DNA of 64,000 nucleotides from the NCBI GenBank assembly GCA_003574785.1, contig QORU01000013.1:124001-188000 (forward strand). The letters are read 5' to 3'. Positions 61,876 to 64,000 of the stretch are shown piece after piece. The notes under the pieces were generated by a model. It searched no databases. It had not been told where the DNA came from and worked only from the letters and a program-made list of their open reading frames with translations. The position numbers and the translations under genes were made by a program. The stretch is from Taklimakanibacter deserti. Its GTDB lineage: Bacteria; Pseudomonadota; Alphaproteobacteria; Rhizobiales; Aestuariivirgaceae. Each line of letters opens with the position of its first letter. Position 1 is the stretch's first letter.

Positions 61876-62505
61876 TCATACCGGGACATTGGCAAGTCCG
61901 AGGAGGGCGAAGGCGGCGATGCAAAGATAGAGTGCGGCGCTGCCGAGTTCGGCGAGCCGGTCGAAACCGGGGCGGCCGAAGCTCGGGGACGGCCGCAGGC
62001 GCGCCGCCGCTGCGATGCAAATCATGTCGAAGACAAGCGATGCGCCGAGAAATATCGCGCCCAGCATGACCAGCTGCTGAAGCAGCGGATGGTGCGGGCT
62101 GACAAATTGCGGAAAGAAGGCGGTGTAGAAGATGAGCGTGGCGGGGTTGCTGGAGGCGATGGTCAGGCCGTCGATGATCGGCCGGGAAGTGCTCTTGATG
62201 TTCGTCTCATGCGAAGAGGCTTTCCGGGAGCGAAACGCCCTTATCGCCAGCCAGATGAGATAGGCTATGCCGGCGAGCGAAATCCATCGAAACAGCAGCG
62301 GCATGAATTCCTGCGAAAGGATCAAGCCGGTGAATACGGCACCGAGCACGAGCACCTCGCCGAGCTCGACGCCGAGAGCGGTCAAGAGCCCGGCCGTCAT
62401 GCCCTTCCGCAATGTGTTGTGAACGACAATCGCCACGACCGGGCCCGGCGTGACCAGGAGGAGAAGCGTCGCGGTGAGGAACGGTGCAAGGAGCTGCAAA
62501 TCCAA
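61876..62505 (-). CDS. LysE/RhtB-family exporter, paralogue
   Basis: A 209-residue six-helix exporter, similar along its whole length to the neighbour: VTPGPVVAIVVHNTLRKGM, ASSNPATLIFYTAFFPQFV and the ending ALYLCIAAFALLGLA correspond block by block. The loop between helices 3 and 4 differs most (RSRKASSHETNIKSTSRP), which may mean a different substrate. First of the two tandem genes; the ATG has AGGAGATCGAAATTG upstream. Confidence 0.9.
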   Translation of the reverse strand: MDLQLLAPFLTATLLLLVTPGPVVAIVVHNTLRKGMTAGLLTALGVELGEVLVLGAVFTGLILSQEFMPLLFRWISLAGIAYLIWLAIRAFRSRKASSHETNIKSTSRPIIDGLTIASSNPATLIFYTAFFPQFVSPHHPLLQQLVMLGAIFLGASLVFDMICIAAAARLRPSPSFGRPGFDRLAELGSAALYLCIAAFALLGLANVPV

Positions 62506-62680
62506 TTTCGATCTCCTGAGAGGCTGCCGTCAGCATCGGTTGCGAGCGGACGCACCAAATCGAACGACCGGATGGACCGGCCGCTTTTCTAGGCACCAGG
62601 CGTGTGCAAGCACGATGGATCCGGCCACCCTCTCGTGGTCGCTGCCTTGCGATGCTGAGGGGAAGCGGCTTACGGATCGC

Positions 62681-64000
62681 TTACGCGCCGGGAGGAGCCC
62701 TGGCGGTCAGGAAAGGATGGATGAGACCTCGGATCGCCGGCGAGAGCACACCATCCGCGGTGGCTTTGATCGTGCGCTCATAGCGCGCATAGTCGGCGAG
62801 CGCGCCGGCGGCATCCTTTTGCACCAGGCGTCCCTGGATCAAACCTTCATAGATCCGTGTCGCGTCAGGGTAGAAATCGAGGGCGCGCAGATAGATTTCG
62901 CGCGCTCCCGCGGGGTCGCCCTGCGCCTCGCGCTGCCGGCCGACGCGGTGGGCGAGATCGACGAACTGCTCGCGCAGCTTCTCTGCGACTGGCTGCAGCC
63001 AGGAGGGTAGGCGATCATCGTAGAGCAAGGGGCCGGTAAAGCCGGCACAGAGATCATCGAGCTCCGACGTGCAGCCATCGACCGCCGCCTTCGTGCCGAG
63101 AGCCTTCTTGAGACGGACTTCCCACTCAGCGGAGTCGACCCATACCTTGTCCGCCGCCAGGCGCAGCCTCCCTTCGCGCTGGATGATGAACTCGGCCTGG
63201 CCGAGCAGTTTGCGCAGACGGTGCAGAGCCTGCTCGCAGGCGGCCTTCGCCTGGTCACCGTCGAGATCGGGCCACAGCCAGTCTTGCAGTTTCTCGAGCG
63301 AGCAGGTGCAATCCCGGGTAACGGCGAGCGCGCGCAGGATGTCGAGCGCCCGGGTCGGCGGCTTGGTGCCGAGGTCGACCGGCGCGCCATCGCGCTCGAG
63401 ACGGAAACTCCCCAGCACATGCACCTTCAACGCCCATGGCCAGCTTGCCGGCCGCCGCGCCGGCGGGGTCAGTCGGCGCAAGCGGATGAGGGACTGGCAA
63501 TATTCGGTCTCGATGCCGCGGTCGAGCGCATCGGCGAGAAGCTCGGCCAGCAGCTCCGGCAGGTTCAAGAGGATCGTGGGCCAGTTCAACGAGCGCAGCT
63601 CGGCGAGGAAGGCCCGCAAATGTTCGCCGTACTGCAGATCGCCGCTCCATCTGGCGGCGAGCGCTTCTGCGGCAAGGATGCACAGCTCGGTGCGCTTTTG
63701 TGCGCCGCCATCGAGGCGCGGGATGAGATCGGCAAGGAGATCTATCGCCTCCCTCGCCTTTCGGTCGGCGAGAAATACCTGGTATTTGGTGATGTAGTGC
63801 GGCCAGCGCTCCACCATCGGCTCGTTGGCCGCTTCGATGGCCGCCATGAACCGGTCGCAGTCCCGGTAAGCTTCGATGAAATTCCCCTGACGCGCATGCA
63901 TCGGGGCATGACAATCTGCGACGACGGCGACCTGGGTGGTGAACCGGCTGTCGGCGATCGCGGCAAGGCGGCTGACCAGGTCGTTGAACTCCGCGAAATC
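62681..64000 (-). CDS. BTAD-domain transcriptional regulator, 5' end outside window
   Basis: The frame is open to the right edge, so at least 439 residues are visible and the N-terminus is missing. The visible part starts with helical repeats that look TPR-like, then a winged helix of the OmpR/SARP type (HVLGSFRLERDGAPVDLGTK, ILRALAVTRDCTCSLEKLQDWLWPDL, ACEQALHRLRKLLGQAEFII) and a bacterial transcriptional activation domain (LDDLCAGFTGPLLYDDRLPS to ALADYARYERTIKATADGVL). Such proteins are large ATP-independent or STAND-type activators. The target is unknown. The 175 bp between it and the LysE genes (62506-62680) hold no other gene that I can see. Confidence 0.8.
   Translation of the reverse strand, partial: DFAEFNDLVSRLAAIADSRFTTQVAVVADCHAPMHARQGNFIEAYRDCDRFMAAIEAANEPMVERWPHYITKYQVFLADRKAREAIDLLADLIPRLDGGAQKRTELCILAAEALAARWSGDLQYGEHLRAFLAELRSLNWPTILLNLPELLAELLADALDRGIETEYCQSLIRLRRLTPPARRPASWPWALKVHVLGSFRLERDGAPVDLGTKPPTRALDILRALAVTRDCTCSLEKLQDWLWPDLDGDQAKAACEQALHRLRKLLGQAEFIIQREGRLRLAADKVWVDSAEWEVRLKKALGTKAAVDGCTSELDDLCAGFTGPLLYDDRLPSWLQPVAEKLREQFVDLAHRVGRQREAQGDPAGAREIYLRALDFYPDATRIYEGLIQGRLVQKDAAGALADYARYERTIKATADGVLSPAIRGLIHPFLTARAPPGA

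Overview
The window looks like chromosomal DNA from a high-GC alphaproteobacterium, most likely of the order Hyphomicrobiales (Rhizobiales). The grounds are the densely packed operons with ATGA overlaps, the wealth of ABC importers for amino acids, sugars and peptides, and an intergenic palindrome at 23896-23944 of a type I associate with rhizobial genomes. I cannot name a genus. I saw no rRNA, tRNA, CRISPR array, transposase, integrase or phage gene. About 60 protein genes are described. The last one runs off the right edge, and one (9967-11180) is interrupted by a frameshift.

Layout. (1) 59-2724: an MDR-type quinone oxidoreductase, an HdeD-like membrane protein and a LysR regulator. (2) 2721-11814: a minus-strand operon with a polar amino acid ABC importer, two fold-type I PLP enzymes and a DoeB-like deacylase, divergent from RidA, a frameshifted carbamoylase-type M20 hydrolase and a DUF1989 protein. 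It reads as a catabolic unit for an N-acyl or ureido amino compound. (3) 11846-22309: a sugar or polyol locus with a DeoR regulator, an archaeal-type ADP-dependent sugar kinase homologue, a class I aldolase-like barrel, two FGGY kinases and a MalEFG-type importer without its own ATPase. (4) 22391-30482: a D-hydantoinase, an HpPgdA/imidase-like NodB-fold hydrolase, a small Cys-containing protein, a CobW GTPase and a PotDBCA-type importer. (5) 30479-38243: one long minus-strand operon, LacI - RbsB - RbsA-like - RbsC - phosphotriesterase-like - DUF1355 - PfkB kinase - DUF1688 (URC4).

(6) 38314-40295: two small membrane proteins (one ABA4-like) divergent from a TetR regulator, with three phased operator-like palindromes between them. 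(7) 40309-50851: a coherent pyroglutamate locus. A peptide ABC operon ends in pyroglutamyl-peptidase I with its full catalytic triad, and a MarR-type regulator and a fused 5-oxoprolinase lie alongside. (8) 51066-61237: a second peptide ABC importer with fused double ATPase, a GNAT acetyltransferase, an N-formylglutamate amidohydrolase-like enzyme, an RpiR regulator, and a glutamine synthetase-like ligase overlapping a FluG-type amidohydrolase. (9) 61240-64000: two LysE-type exporters and a truncated BTAD-domain regulator.

The common theme is scavenging of nitrogen- and carbon-rich small molecules: six ABC import systems, each next to matching hydrolases or kinases. In four of them a perfect hairpin lies directly between the binding-protein gene and the first permease gene, which would favour excess periplasmic binding protein. 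The most novel biochemistry is likely in the ADP-kinase/aldolase sugar locus, the cyclic-amide locus, the ribose-type/URC4 operon and the split-FluG pair. All functional assignments come from reading motifs and gene order; no database search was run.
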